This document shows positions 34,620 through 46,242 of a stretch of DNA of 64,000 nt, piece by piece. The first letter of the stretch is position 1, and each line of letters opens with the position of its first letter. Source of the stretch: Litsea cubeba (lineage: Eukaryota; Streptophyta; Magnoliopsida; Laurales; Lauraceae). The position numbers were made by a program, and so were the translations under genes. The stretch is from positions 16,085,948 through 16,149,947 of the forward strand of contig CM022951.1 of the NCBI GenBank assembly GCA_012931725.1. Reading direction: 5' to 3'. The notes under the pieces were generated by a model. That model was not told the DNA's origin. It saw only the letters and a list, made by a program, of their open reading frames with translations, and did no database searches.

Positions 34620-35570
34620 AGATCTCCCTTTCTTCTCAAACATCTCTTTCCCTCAAGCTGCCATAATTTAAAATAAGCCGTTTCAATTGACCTCTATTCT
34701 TTGTTGCTCCAATAGTATTTCGTATTGTATGTTGTGTTCTTGTTCATGGTCCAATCAAATCCATATTGTCCTGAATCTATGGAAGGCATCTTTGCTTGGA
34801 TATTTTTGAACTCTCAAGTCTCAAATGGTTTACAAATGTTCTTATCCAATGACCAAAAAGAATTTTTCTTAAAAAGATGTAACCTTTCTTTGAAGACATC
34901 CATTACTTTTTATTAAAAAAAAAAATTGTCTTTCCCACACCATCCATTACTTTTCTTGATTCGACTATTTTGTAGATGCTGAAAATCTATATAAAAACTG
35001 TCTCACAAGAAGAGGGATGTCTATGATGTTATATTTAAACTTGTTTCAGATTTGTGCCAATTGGACGGGCCCTTGAGATCTCAAGTAGGTGTCTATATTT
35101 TCATTTTAACTTGATCATTCGATTGAGTAGTATACCAACCTAGTTGAGAAACAGTCACATTCTCCTACAAATAGTTTTCATCACCTCTTAAAAATATATT
35201 CACCTCCATTATCAGAACTTAATCTTCTACTTTGCCATTTTGTAAAGTTTTCACAGTATTATGTGACATTGCCTCATCTTTAGGCTTCATAAGGTAACCC
35301 ACTGGTCGTCCTAGTAGATTCATCAATAAATGTAGTATTTTAACAATATATATTATTTGAATGACCATGCATCATAAAAAGAGAAGCCATGAACAAATAA
35401 TTTTTCAGAGATGAGAATGCTAGGAGTTACCTCACTAGTATCACTCTCTATTGCTCATAAGCTCTAAGATGGTTGCCTAATAGGAGAAGAGATGGATGTA
35501 GTAGATCTCAATGAGTAATCTTTCTTACCCTTTCTATATCCTCAAAAGGTTTGAGTGGAGTTAATTACAG
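34620..35570 (-). pseudogene. Copia integrase remnant
   Basis: On the minus strand near 35340-35150 are GRPVGYLMKPKDEA-like text and a broken SDNGGEYIFK, the motif around the second catalytic Asp of Copia integrase. Stops are frequent. Flanking sequence to 34620 may belong to the same element but has no clear motif. Confidence 0.45.
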
Positions 35571-36017
35571 TGACTTGGTCAAATAAAAACGAACAACATG
35601 TATAGGCTGTAGAGAATGGTTTGCATCCTCCTCCCCTCCTTATGTAAGCCTCAAGAGGGAGATCAAACTGTTGAACACAACAGATCATGTAGAGGCATTT
35701 GTCTCTGAACTCTTTTTATCAAGCTATCATTGTGGGAGGGGAGGAACAGTCCGAGAGAAATGCACAAAAGGGGCCTCTTAGAAGGTGCATTTTCCCTTAA
35801 TTGGTTGCACCATGGCCACTATCTAGCAGTGGGCCCTACCAAAATTTCTAACACAGTACTGCTCTATGGGGTCACTTGGGCCCACCTTTGAATCCATGTA
35901 TCTCCTTCATACCCACTATTCTCTCATCTGACCTCTACTGACTGCTGGATTGAATATTAAAAGGAAAATAGTCGGAAGTCTACTAAACTTTAAGTCACCG
36001 GACCCAACTGTTTAAAT
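35571..36017. other. Unassigned intergenic sequence
   Basis: I see no gene, repeat structure or element boundary here. Confidence 0.4.
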
Positions 36018-36187
36018 AATTTTTTTTTTAAAACGGAGGGTGTCCCAACCCTTTGGGCCAGAATAATCTCTACGGGCCCAAGGGGGCCGGGTAAATCTCC
36101 TGTGGCCCCATTGTGGTAGTGCAATTTCGAATCATCAACCTCAGAGTGCATACCGTGGTTCTAGGCCAACTGAGCTACCTCTTGGGG
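36018..36187 (-). mobile_element. tRNA-derived SINE, copy 1
   Basis: The minus strand starts CCCCAAGAGGTAGCTCAGTTGG (pol III A box), then GAGGTTGATGATTCGAAAT (B-box-like). A body follows with CTACCACAATGGGGCCACAGG and TTTACCCGG, ending in an A tail (T run at 36020-36029). The same body recurs five more times within 10 kb. Confidence 0.85.
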
Positions 36188-37386
36188 TAAACAGTTTTAA
36201 TAATTTGAAGGGGCTGATTTTTTGCCCGGCCCTTGTCCAACATGAGACCTTTCTTTTCTCTTCTACCTCCAGAGATAGGCGTGCATCTAGGTCAGCCACA
36301 CAAGCCAAACCACCTATGATTTGAAATATAGGTGAAAAATACCCCTATGATAATTATGATGATGATCTGAAGTCTACTTTAAAGTATTAGAATCTGAAAG
36401 TAGTAAATCGGACAACTAAGAATTTAGTGAATTTGAGTGCCATTCCCAATGATATTCTTTACCTAACGAATCAGGCACCAAAGATAGCAAATTGCATGCC
36501 ATAAACCAATTCCAAAGTAGGCGAGTAGGCAAACGAATCGGGTACCAAAAGTCTCCCAAAGATCATCTTTTTAGAGACTTGGTTAGATTCCCATGTATAT
36601 GAGGTGATAAATAGTTGATACCATTTAGAGGACTTTGTGGTGAGAGAAATTAAGCTACAATCTTCTAAGAACTCTTGAATCTCACCACCACTTTCTACTA
36701 CCCTTCTTTGCCTATGTTTGGCATCTCCCTTTCTTTTTTTTTTACCTCTAATTCTCTAGATCGGGTAGATTTTTTTAAAATAGATGCGGTTGATAGTGTT
36801 TTTTAGGCTCTGCCTACATTAGAGAACTAGAGGCAATGCCTCTTTTTTTCACAGCCCTCAAAAGCATCCATCCAAAAAGTAGAGGCGGATGAAGTATGTT
36901 TATGGAACCAAAATGCCCCCAATCCATTTTTTTAGTTTTTTTTTTTCATATAAAATCTAAAGTAGTAAATCAAGATCCAAACCATTGGAAATGTTCACAA
37001 GAGCAAAAATGACTATAGAACCAAACTCCAGCAGTTGGATCATCACCAATCTCGAGATATGTGCAAAAAAATTAAGCCATTTGATAGTATTTTTGGATTA
37101 TGTAGGCCCCAAAACACAAGATCCAAACCATTAGATTTCTTGGAAGGCTGAAAATGACTATGGGTCAGTTTTCAAGGCTTGATAGTTTGTGGATCTCGAG
37201 AAATTGTGTGAAAAACTCTTAACCATTGATTTAAAAAAATATTTTTAAAATAGATCATTGCATTGCCAAACACTCCTTTTGATTCCAGCCTCTATTTTTC
37301 ATGACACTTTTTTTTAATGACTAGTTTGATGAGTCTATCCAAAAAGAAGGGTAGAGATACCCAAAAAGCCCTTTAATTTATTAGCT
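36188..37386. other. Downstream flank of the QRT3-like gene, possible MITE
   Basis: No gene is supported. TGTTTGGCA near 36714 and its complement TGCCAAACA near 37268 could be termini of a PIF/Harbinger-like MITE of about 560 bp. GATCCAAACCATT recurs at about 36976 and 37113. No target duplication is convincing. Confidence 0.3.
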
Positions 37387-37512
37387 GATGTTACCTTATA
37401 CAAGAAGAGGACCAAACATTCAATATTCCTCCCCCTCCCTTCTTCCCTCTTATCAGATCCCTGCTTTGTTCTCATATATTTTCACGATTTGCAAGAATGA
37501 GAGCAGAATAAA

Positions 37513-40500
37513 TCACATATTTTGGTCCACTGAAATGTACACAATAGCAGGCACAGATCTGTCTGACTCAATGACAATGCGGTTCCCAGACACATTGCGT
37601 AACGCATGGCTAGGGAATGAACCAGTCACTTGCAAAGTGTACTCCACATGACTGATGCGGTTAGAGAATAAGAGAACAGGAGAGAAATCAGCTGTCCATA
37701 TGCTTAGATTTCCCTGTATAAAGCCTTTGGCAACTGTAGATTTGAGCCTCATTCCTTGTACATGGTTCCTATCTACAATAACTTGATCAATGGTCTTGAA
37801 GGGCCCTTTTGACTGGTCCAATTGGACAATGTCCACCACATTGCCGCTTCCTGAGAAGATGTTGTCGACGATGCTTAGGCCATTAATTATGCCATTTATA
37901 GACTTAAGTACCACATAAGCATTCCCAAGGAAGAATGAATTGGAAATGTGAAGTTGCACCGGATCCTCTGCGACGATACCAGTGTAATCCAAATAGCAAT
38001 TCACAATTCGGGTTAGCGTTTGGCCAGGCAGCTGAATGTAAATACCTGTTCCACCCCAACCAGTCGCCTTGTTGTAACAATGTACCCCAGTGAGAATGTT
38101 AGCTTGGCCAGCAACAAGGATACCAATTGCAGCAGAGAAGATAACGACGTCGGTGATAGCATTGTCGTTGCCCCTAAGGTTGATGGCAGTTCCAGAGAAG
38201 TTTTTCTCATCTGGGTCACCACCGGCGGTAATGTGTTGGCCCAGGAAGGAGTTCCTTATGTATGTCTCATGGCCACCTTGGACTAGGATCCCATCTGTGG
38301 TGAAATGGGTGATGTAGCAGTTGTCTATGTTGGTTCTGAGGGAGTTGATGACTGAAACACCTCCACCTCTGTAGTTAGAGTCCAACAAGAGGTCTTTGAG
38401 TGTGATGAACTCATAGGATGAGGAAAATGATTCAAGAAGTGATCCTATTTGAGTATTTTCTTCCTCTTCTTGATCTGTGGACTCTAGCTTAGTAGCTGAA
38501 GCTGGCCACAATTCTATTAGATGTCTGTCTGTTGGAAAATCATCAGAGGCATGTAGGGACCCACTGTGAATCTGTTAATCCACAAAGAAAGGAAACCACT
38601 GTTTAAATATGGCTTTGACATGTAAATATTACTCATTTTGTCCATTAATAATTTTACAATTTCAATAGAGTCAACACATTTTGATACTTCCCTTTTGATG
38701 TCGCATTGTACTTCTTTTTAAATGAAAAGGAATTTATTTGAAACAAATTTGTTATAGTTAGCATTTCATTATGTAAAATAATTCCAAGGTGTAGCTCGAT
38801 TGGCCTAGGACCACGATTTGCACCCGGAAGTTGTAGGTTCGAAACTGCACTACCACATTGGGGCTACAGGGGAGTTTACCCGGCTTCCCTCTGGGCTTGA
38901 AAGGATTAGTCCAACCCAAAGAGTTGGGAGCCCTCCGATAGCAAAAATATATATATATATATAAATATATAAAATAGAAATTACAGTAGATTGGAAGAAT
39001 ATAGCATTTATTGTATAAAAGCAACCCAACAGAGGCATCGGCTCAGTGTTCCAGGTCCATTGTTAGACCTAATGAGTTTGGTTCTGTCCAGATCCCAAGA
39101 CCTAATGGACCATAATAACTATAATGCTTGTTCAATCTCTTGATTTTCACTGAAATATTAGAATAGTACCATAATTTTTCTTGTATATCATTGATGTACC
39201 TTTCCCAAAGTAATTATTTATAATTCTGTCTAGATCTTTTATACGACTGTGGGATGTGGCCAGTAAAATATAATCAGGTGTAGGACTAATTGTAGATTCA
39301 ACTTGAACCCGTGTCCAACCCATTTATAGAGTGAAGAAAAAAAATGTAGTAGGGATAAAAAATTTCCTTTTCCAACTTCTACACTAGTATGCACTATTTT
39401 TTTTTTACTTTTTTATTATTATTATTTTTGCTATCAGAGGGTTCTCAGCCGACTAATCCCTCTGGAAATCAGAGGAAAGCCGGATAAACTCCCCTGTAGT
39501 CTCAGTGTGGTAATACAGTTTCGAACCTACAAATTCAGTTAATAAGCTGTCTTTAGTTTGTATTTCTTATATTATTTTTGTTTTTCTGAATTGTAATCTA
39601 TCCAGTTAGACTAGATAGAATGGAAGTTTGCTACATGATTTCAATCCAAATTGGGACTGTGATAAAGGTGAATCAAGTAATATCCATGACAGAAGTCTCA
39701 AGCCCATGGTTGTCCCCTACCAAGAAGACAGTCTAGGGGTGTCAAATGAGAGAGATTTGTTTTTAGTCAACCCCCTAATCATGGCACCGACAAACACATA
39801 AGAGAAAGCAGTTTGATGTGGATAGACATTAGTAGCCCATTCAAAATTGGGCACAACCTACCACAAAGTATAAATTCTCAAATGCAAGCAGGCATCCTTT
39901 TTCTAGTACAGAATACAGACAGTCTCGAAGTAAGGAAAGTAAGGAAAGTAAGGGTTCCAAAATCAAACATTGGAAACTGGCGTTTCCCGCCAACAAATGT
40001 CATAATATGCCATACCAGACAGGCAGAGACCCCAAAAGATTGCAAGCCACACGTGTGCAACTGCTGCTTTGAACAGATTAAGCACGTGTCAGGTGTGGCC
40101 CACCATAGATAGGGTCACCCCAATTCAACATGGTTTTTATTCCACCATTGTTTTCTTTTATTTTTATGATAAGGATATACCCGTGGTATCTAACCCAACA
40201 ACACAGTTCTCTTGGGCACAGGCGCTACCCCGTAATATACATGAGGAGCAAACCCACATCTTATGCCAACGAACAAAACAGATCTCGACCATCTTGACTA
40301 GAGATGAGATGTTCTTCTGGCCAGTAGTTATTAAAGATGTTTGGGCATCTGAGAGAGAACCAGATACTGAAACTATTTTGGCCTGTGAAAGAAATTTGGA
40401 TCCAGATGCAATAACATATTGATCTCGTATGAGTTTTAATCCAAATCCAAATCTATACATGTCCAGATCAAGGAACCCGGATCATATACATACACCTAGA

Positions 40501-43379
40501 GTTCATGCTCCATAACATGGATCCATATCAACAAGATTTCACCTCAGACCAAATCCATTTTTATACCCCTAACCCAACTGGATATGAACACTGATAGACA
40601 TGATATTTTGAAAACAATATGGGCTTAAGCCCAACTTTCAAGTCATCGGGTTGGATTCAGGCCTGAATATTAGGCTCATTAGTGTAATGGGCTATCAATA
40701 GGATGTCCAATTTCTCGTGGAACCTGCCGAAAATTCGTGATATTTTGGTAGTCCATGATTTTATTTTATTTTTTTTTCTATTAAAGGGTTTTCAATCCTT
40801 TGGGCTGGACTAATTCCTCCGGGTCTACAGGAAAGCCGAGTAAACTCCCATGTAGCCCCAATATGGTAGTACAATTTCGAACCTACAACCTACGGATGCA
40901 AACCGTGGTCCTAAGCCAACTGAGCTATCATTTAGGGTTGATGGTGCATGATGTACCTGAAGGTTTCCTCCACCGCTGGCTGGTAGTCTTAATGGACGGC
41001 TGATCTTGTAACTGCCCCCATCAAGGTGGACCTCTGCTCCTCCAAGATCCGGGATGCCAGTGATCAATTGTCTGTTGTCTGGGGGCAGAAATGCATCCGA
41101 TATTGCCCTCAGGATTGCATCTGTGCTGTCGGTTTGGCTGGTGGGGTCCGCACCATATGCAGTCACATGATAGACACGTGGATTGGACCACCTCTGCACG
41201 CAATAATCATCAGTGTTAACAACCATGTCATGATCATGATAATAATCTCCAATGACATTAGTAATAATACAAAAGCTTAACATACAAGTAAAATTGCATT
41301 CATGGATTATTGACAACTTATGTCCCACCTCAATCATATTCTATGGTAAAAGTCTTAAGTTTGTTATTTACTATATTAGATCTAACGGGGTTATGCTATC
41401 ACTCTGATCAATCATTTGTCAACTCGGGTAGGGATGTAAATAAATCTCCGATTCTTTGATTATTCGGAGGTTCTAACCCATTAAAAATTGGGTTTGGATC
41501 CTTAATTAGGCCCCGATAAGTGAGCGGATCCAGATCCTTTTTTGAACCATGGACTAAACGGATTTGGGTCCGGTTTCACCTTGGTTCCTACCTGTGCGCC
41601 CAGATCCGGCATATTACCTCAACTTTTTGGAATTCCTACTAAAAATTAGGTTTTACCATACCATTCTGCTTAGACCCGGACCCATCACATATACGGTTTT
41701 AGTTCTGTTCCAATTCCAATTCCAATTCCATCTTCTCATTAATGATTCTAGTTTTGAAATCGAAAAACTAGTTCCGGCTCCAATCCACAATGGACTTAGA
41801 CCGGAACCGCGCCGTTTACGTCCCTAAACTTGAGGGAAGAAGACATCAATACTCACTGTGAACTCAAATGAGAATATACTACCAACCCATGTGTACTAGG
41901 AGCAGGTCTCCATCCCTACAGTGCAAGGCTAATTACCCCTAAATGCTATGGTTATTAGCCCCATGTCTTTAATTTGACACGGCAAGTTTTAGTGGATGTC
42001 TTGAATTTGATACGGCAAGTTATAGTGGATGTCTTGAAGTTGATACGGCAAAAAGACAACTTGAATTGCATGGATTGCTATAAAAATCCACTGAAAAGAA
42101 CAATCTACCGCAATATCATTATCATATTTTGCATCACTATCACGCAAACATTCATTATTTTAATATGTGTATAAAAACAAATCACTGATCACAACACACA
42201 TAATGTATGTATTGTATTTACCTTCATGCCATAGAACCTTATAAATGGTAGGGAACCAAATAAATAGTAGTTCTGAGACGAAATTGTACACCATTTCAAT
42301 TCAAATGGGGCATAACTGGACGACGTAATAAAAATCTTGAGCTGTATCTGTACTATGGATCGGATCAGATCTAAGTCAGAGCTAAAGAAATGCAGATTTT
42401 TTTGTTTTTTTGGGGTTGAAAAATGGACAACCAGTATAGTTCTAGGATACTATTATACCGAGTATAAGGTTGAGTTTAATGTACTTAATACGGGTTTATC
42501 TTGATTCACACCTGTCCCACCCGAAATTTAATTTGATCCATGAAAGGTTCATAATTTGTAATACCAAACCCATCTTGTGATGGGTATCACTCGGTCGGGT
42601 GTTTGTTAGTAAAATCTTTAGTTTCAAATAATTACGCTAAAAATATAATAGGAATTGTTTCCTATTGTATGAATTTAGTAATCTAACCCCGAGAGGTAGT
42701 TCAGTTGTCTTATGATCACGGTTTGCTCCCGAAGGTTGAAGGTTTGGGACACCCTCCGATGTATATAAAACCTAAAAAAACTTAATAATCCATCCTTTCA
42801 AAATTTTCAAATGCCCTTACCCACAGTTGGATGATTTTCTCCTGTGCTAGCGCTACGGAGGGCCCAATAAAATTTAGGATAGGGTCCGCCTTTGGTAATG
42901 GCTTCAATGCGTGCTTCACCAGGAGCCCGTGCGCATAGGAGAATATTTTCCCTCTACCCACTAGTCTATTATTTATTAAAGTCTATATGAAAATATCTAA
43001 AAGTAGTTATTAACCGACCAGGGCAGGTTGGGAGAACCAAAACCCGAATCCATTATGACCTGACTCGGATCATCATTCATAAATTCACTCTCATCTCCCA
43101 AACCCGAAAGGGCCAGGAAGCTTGTAGAGTGGTCATCCCATTTAACCCGACCTGTTGCCTACTAGGTCTGTGTCCTTGTGTGACACAGCTGGGAAGTTAC
43201 CTTCCAGGTCCATGTCCTTGTGTGACACAGCTGGGACGCAGGTCTGTGTACTTGCAACACCCAAAAGACCCAACCATTTGTCATATGGCAGAAAATCATC
43301 ACCATCATCTTCTTCAATAGCATCATCTTGAAACCCATCAGCAATACCAAATACTAACATAACACAATAGAATCAAAAT

Positions 43380-43410
<31 letters not shown>

Positions 43411-43700
43411 CAACAAAGACCAGAAAACATGTCTATAAATGATGAACAGGAAGCAGGGATTACCGTAGGCGCGGGGACTGAGGGAGATGGAGAAGGGGAA
43501 ACTACAAAACTGGTGGCCTTGATGGACTTCATCATATTCATTCGATCACGATAACTTAGACCCTGTAAAGGACCTAGCCCCGTTTGAGATTTCTGCTCAG
43601 AGGCATGAATCACAGCCAAAGAAGCCCAGAACACCAAAACAGAGAAGAGCATACTATTACTGGCCATTTGCCACCAACTTGACATCATACATTGAGGCAT
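37513..43700 (-). CDS. QRT3: QUARTET3-like secreted polygalacturonase (three exons)
   Basis: Exons on the minus strand are 43700-43464, 41193-40957 and 38571-37513, joined by two phase-0 GT-AG introns (donors ACG|GTAATC and CAG|GTACAT; acceptors GTGCAG and TTAACAG). The protein is about 510 aa. A hydrophobic stretch near residues 16-33 (MLFSVLVFWASLAVIHA) is a signal peptide; Met12 at 43667 fits a signal start better than Met1. A Pro/Ser linker leads to RVYHVTAYGADPTSQTDST, the start of the pectate-lyase-3 fold, then a long right-handed beta-helix (GGHETYIRNSFLG, NLRGNDNAI, GWGGTGIYI) to the end. In Arabidopsis the family member QRT3 degrades pectin of the pollen mother cell wall so that the tetrad separates; the role here is inferred. 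All three exons are open and conserved, so the gene seems intact despite repeat-filled introns. Confidence 0.88.
38783..38962 (+). mobile_element. tRNA-derived SINE, copy 2 (full length, in intron 2)
   Basis: This is the best-preserved copy: A box TAGCTCGATTGG, B box TAGGTTCGAAACTGC, body CTACCACATTGGGGCTACAGGGG..TTTACCCGGCTTCC, ending GCCCTCCGATAGC and an A/TA tail. It is about 175 bp, antisense to the gene. Confidence 0.9.
39416..39531 (-). mobile_element. tRNA-derived SINE, copy 3 (5'-truncated, in intron 2)
   Basis: The body and tail match copy 2 (GCTATCAGAGGGTTCTC to GTTTCGAACCTAC on the plus strand). The sequence stops at the B box and lacks the A-box half. It is sense with respect to the gene. 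Confidence 0.82.
40770..40938 (-). mobile_element. tRNA-derived SINE, copy 4 (full length, next to splice donor)
   Basis: The minus strand begins CCCTAAATGATAGCTCAGTTGG with the B box TAGGTTCGAAATTG. The body matches copy 2 and ends in an A-rich tail (T run near 40766-40778). Its 5' end is 18 bases inside intron 2 from the donor at 40956-40955, in the sense orientation of the gene. Confidence 0.88.
41429..41826. mobile_element. hAT-type MITE in intron 1
   Basis: The 398-bp element starts TAGGGATGTAAAT and ends GTTTACGTCCCTA, imperfect inverted termini. Flanking octamers AACTCGGG and AACTTGAG agree at six of eight positions, consistent with an aged hAT target duplication. It contains a CAATTC-type short repeat and no coding sequence. 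A 107-bp relative lies at 52665-52771. Confidence 0.8.
42686..42762 (+). mobile_element. tRNA-derived SINE, copy 5 (internally deleted, in intron 1)
   Basis: The head CCCCGAGAGGTAGTTCAGTTG and part of the B-box region are present. The sequence then jumps to GGGACACCCTCCGATG, the 3' end of the family, so about 90 bp of body is missing. Confidence 0.7.
43164..43242. repeat. Duplicated module with GTCCTTGTGTGACACAGCTGGGA
   Basis: Two near-perfect copies of a 23-base core, 46 bases apart, lie in intron 1 about 220 bp inside the donor. A third partial phrase GGTCTGTGTACTTG follows. The origin is unknown. Confidence 0.6.
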
Positions 43701-43845
43701 GATATATGCCTATAAAGTGCTGAATTAAAAGGGTTTGGAGAGGAAGGAAAGTAGAGGACAGGAGAAGAAGAAAGAAGTGTGGTGTGGGAGAGAAAGGATA
43801 CGAGGGAAAGAAGTGTGGGATGTCCGGCTCTATTTCAAATTGGGT

Positions 43846-43854
43846 CATATAAAG
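43846..43854 (-). promoter_or_regulatory. Putative TATA box of the QRT3-like gene
   Basis: The minus strand reads CTTTATATG about 146 bp before the first Met codon, followed by a CT-rich leader (TTTCTCTCCCACACC and onwards). Position and composition fit a plant core promoter; transcription probably starts near 43815. Confidence 0.45.
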
Positions 43855-43859
43855 AGCCT

Positions 43860-44480
43860 TTTTAGTATAGCGTCAGACTTCCACAATAGGGTCAAATTGG
43901 GTCTTTTATGGCTTCTTTTAGGAACAATAGCTTCAAAACTGCCCCCTAAATTTCTATAACCAAGAGTCTGTCAAATTAATTTTAGCACACCATAAATTTG
44001 TAGTAATTCATGTATGTCAAATCTCAGCCACTCATTCAGTTGTGTACTTGTTTTACGAGTCCTTCTTATTATTTTATTATTCTTGTGTATCATGAATTAC
44101 TCTTTAAAATGGCTATGAATTTCTGCATTCAAGGGATTAACGTGGCATGCCATGATACGTCGGACCAAAACGCTACATTATAGTAGTATGCTGCGTCGCT
44201 GCACTGGATCCAGGCCCCGAGTAGGAAAATCTAAGTCTATAAGACAAAGGATCCTGTTCTCATGTACTTGGCCGGCTTTTTTCGACAACATGAATGACTA
44301 TCTTTTTAACAAGAAAACAAGAAAAGAAAATAAGTAAGAATGAGTGTTTTTTTCTCTCCTAGATACTCCCGGCTCATACACCTCCATGTACTCTACCGCA
44401 AGTCCACACCATTAACACTACAACTAGAGATCAGATCAAGATGAGAGGTGTCTTACCATTGAGTTTCTCGTGGATTGTCA

Positions 44481-44520
<40 letters not shown>

Positions 44521-45650
44521 CCATCTAAAAGGAGTAAACCTATATTCGGGTTTGGGTTTTTTACTTTTATTTGGTTCTCACATTTCAATTTAATCTTAAA
44601 TAAGATCATTGCAACCATTACTTCTTTACATTATGTGTAAACCATAGTTACCTGGTTCAAAGTTCGACCAATTGGCATTGAAGCTCATGATTCTATGACC
44701 AATAAAAAAAAGTAGTATCATTTGATTTTCTTTTTTATTATTCTGATTGGGCGTTTCGGCTTAATGAGTTCAATGAACTAATTCATTTGGGTCCACACTA
44801 TAAAGTCATCACTAAGGCTTGCATCTAAAATTAGAACCACTCATAATGGTTGTCCTTGTATGCTCAAAGTAAATGTCCTTAAAAGATTTTGCGACTTCTG
44901 CCTATTTAGATGTAATAATCTCATACTAATCAAGTCTCGCAGTTGAAGAAATGAGTTCATAATTTGTGATTTGAGGCTTAACATTGATGATTTGATGAGG
45001 TAGGTTTATTTGATTTGCTTTTCAATTCATCTGATTCTAGTTCACTTATCGAATTTGTTTGAATTCCATTATGATTAACTAATCTATGGCCTTCATCTAA
45101 AATTCAAATTTATTAAAATACTATGTTATCAGAGTTGGGGCCATCATCAAATTTATCTATTATAATACACATACTTAAAAAAAACCAAAGAATGTAGAAT
45201 TTCATGTTTTACAAGCTAGCAATTTTAATATAATGCCAACTTTGACTGGAGTTGGATATAGGCTAGAGTTAATAAATAAGATGGTGGTTTTGAGCAACTT
45301 GAAGTTCTTAAATGGACTCCAGTGATAAATTTATAGGACACACCTCAGAGTAATTTTTTGTACCCATGTACAAACCAAATCATACAATTCACTGTTGACA
45401 GTTTGAGGGGCTTCACTAGCAAATTAGGTAATCATGGCATAACTTTTGGTTTCAACTTTCTCATTGATTCTCTTTTCATGTAGTTGAGGTGTGAAGGAAA
45501 CATGAATACCACAGGTCAAGGAAATACCTTTTATCCATTTGGGAGCTAAAGGCAAAGGCAAGATATCTCTACCGTGATTTTCAAGACTAAGTTATGCAAA
45601 TGCAAAATATTGCATGTGGGGCATTTGCTCCACTGTTTGTTTGTTTGTTT
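43860..45650. other. Upstream region of the QRT3-like gene
   Basis: No further gene is seen. A GA dinucleotide repeat lies at 44490-44517, preceded by an A run. The rest is AT-rich and featureless by eye. Confidence 0.4.
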
Positions 45651-45887
45651 GTTTGTTTTTTTTTTTTTTTTTTACTATCGGAGGATTCCCAATCTTTTAG
45701 GCTTGATTAATCTATTTGGGCCGAGATGGAAGCCGGGTAAACACCCCTGTGGCCCCAAGGTGGTAGCACTAGTGGACTCAACCTTCGATTCCTGAAAAAG
45801 GGGAAATCGGAGGTCGATACCAAGACCTCTACCTCCGGAAGAGGGAGGAACCATAGTCGTGACCACTCGACCAACCCCTTGGGGTAA
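45651..45887 (-). mobile_element. SINE with the shared body but a different tRNA head (copy 6)
   Basis: The minus strand begins CCCCAAGGGGTTGGTCGAGTGGTCACGAC, an A box unlike that of copies 1-5, and has a longer head (about 120 bases). It then joins the same body, CTACCACCTTGGGGCCACAGGGG..TTTACCCGGCTTCC to CCTCCGATAGT. Its tail is a long A run plus AAAC repeats (plus 45637-45672). This looks like a second SINE family sharing the 3' domain. Confidence 0.78.
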
Positions 45888-46026
45888 AAGGTACAAATGT
45901 GACTATTTGCTCCACTGTAGATTGAAAGCAATTGATCAATGCTAATTGTCCCCTGATTATCCATCTAAGCCCAGTGGGCCATAATACCCTTAACTAAATG
46001 GGGTTCCTTTGAGGGACAGCTTTGAT

Positions 46027-46095
46027 AGCCAACCATCATCATCATCAAAGCGTTGTTCCAACTATGTTAATTAGATCAATTACATAAACTCTATT
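46027..46095 (-). mobile_element. Short 3' end fragment of an RTE LINE
   Basis: CATCATCATCATCAAAGCGTTGTTCCAACTATGTT matches the tail and 3' end of the LINE at 22836, so it is a very short truncated copy of that family. Confidence 0.6.
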
Positions 46096-46242
46096 TTGTC
46101 ATTTGTCATTCTAATAGCCAACCATAAACTCAAATTCCTCGAAATTACTGTTCTACTATTTTCAATTTCAAACTCAAATTTCACTTTGATCAAAGCTAAA
46201 CCTCCTGTTAAATTGTGACTATATTACCTTAGTCTTCTATGG

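Larger units (their letters stand above)
38572..40956 (-). other. Intron 2 of the QRT3-like gene (2,385 bp)
   Basis: It contains three SINE copies in both orientations (38783-38962, 39416-39531, 40770-40938). An unassigned stretch at 39540-40770 has two sequences resembling hAT ends (TAGGGGTGTCAAA near 39733, TACCCCTAA near 40563) but no supporting duplication. Confidence 0.8.
41194..43463 (-). other. Intron 1 of the QRT3-like gene (2,270 bp)
   Basis: It holds a hAT MITE (41429-41826), a partial SINE (42686-42762), a duplicated 46-bp module (43160-43240) and a CAA repeat at 43388-43412 near the donor. No conserved coding sequence is seen. Confidence 0.78.

Noticed and set aside
36120..36187. 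tRNA gene on the minus strand
   Set aside because: A and B boxes are present, but the sequence continues into a repeated body and A tail found five more times nearby. It is a SINE head.
36714..37277. PIF/Harbinger MITE
   Set aside because: The inverted termini are only about nine bases and no TWA duplication is clear; kept only as a possibility within the flank entry.
39733..40570. hAT MITE inside QRT3 intron 2
   Set aside because: Only weak TAGGGGTG/TACCCCTA-like ends were seen, with no duplication and unrelated SINE sequence close by.
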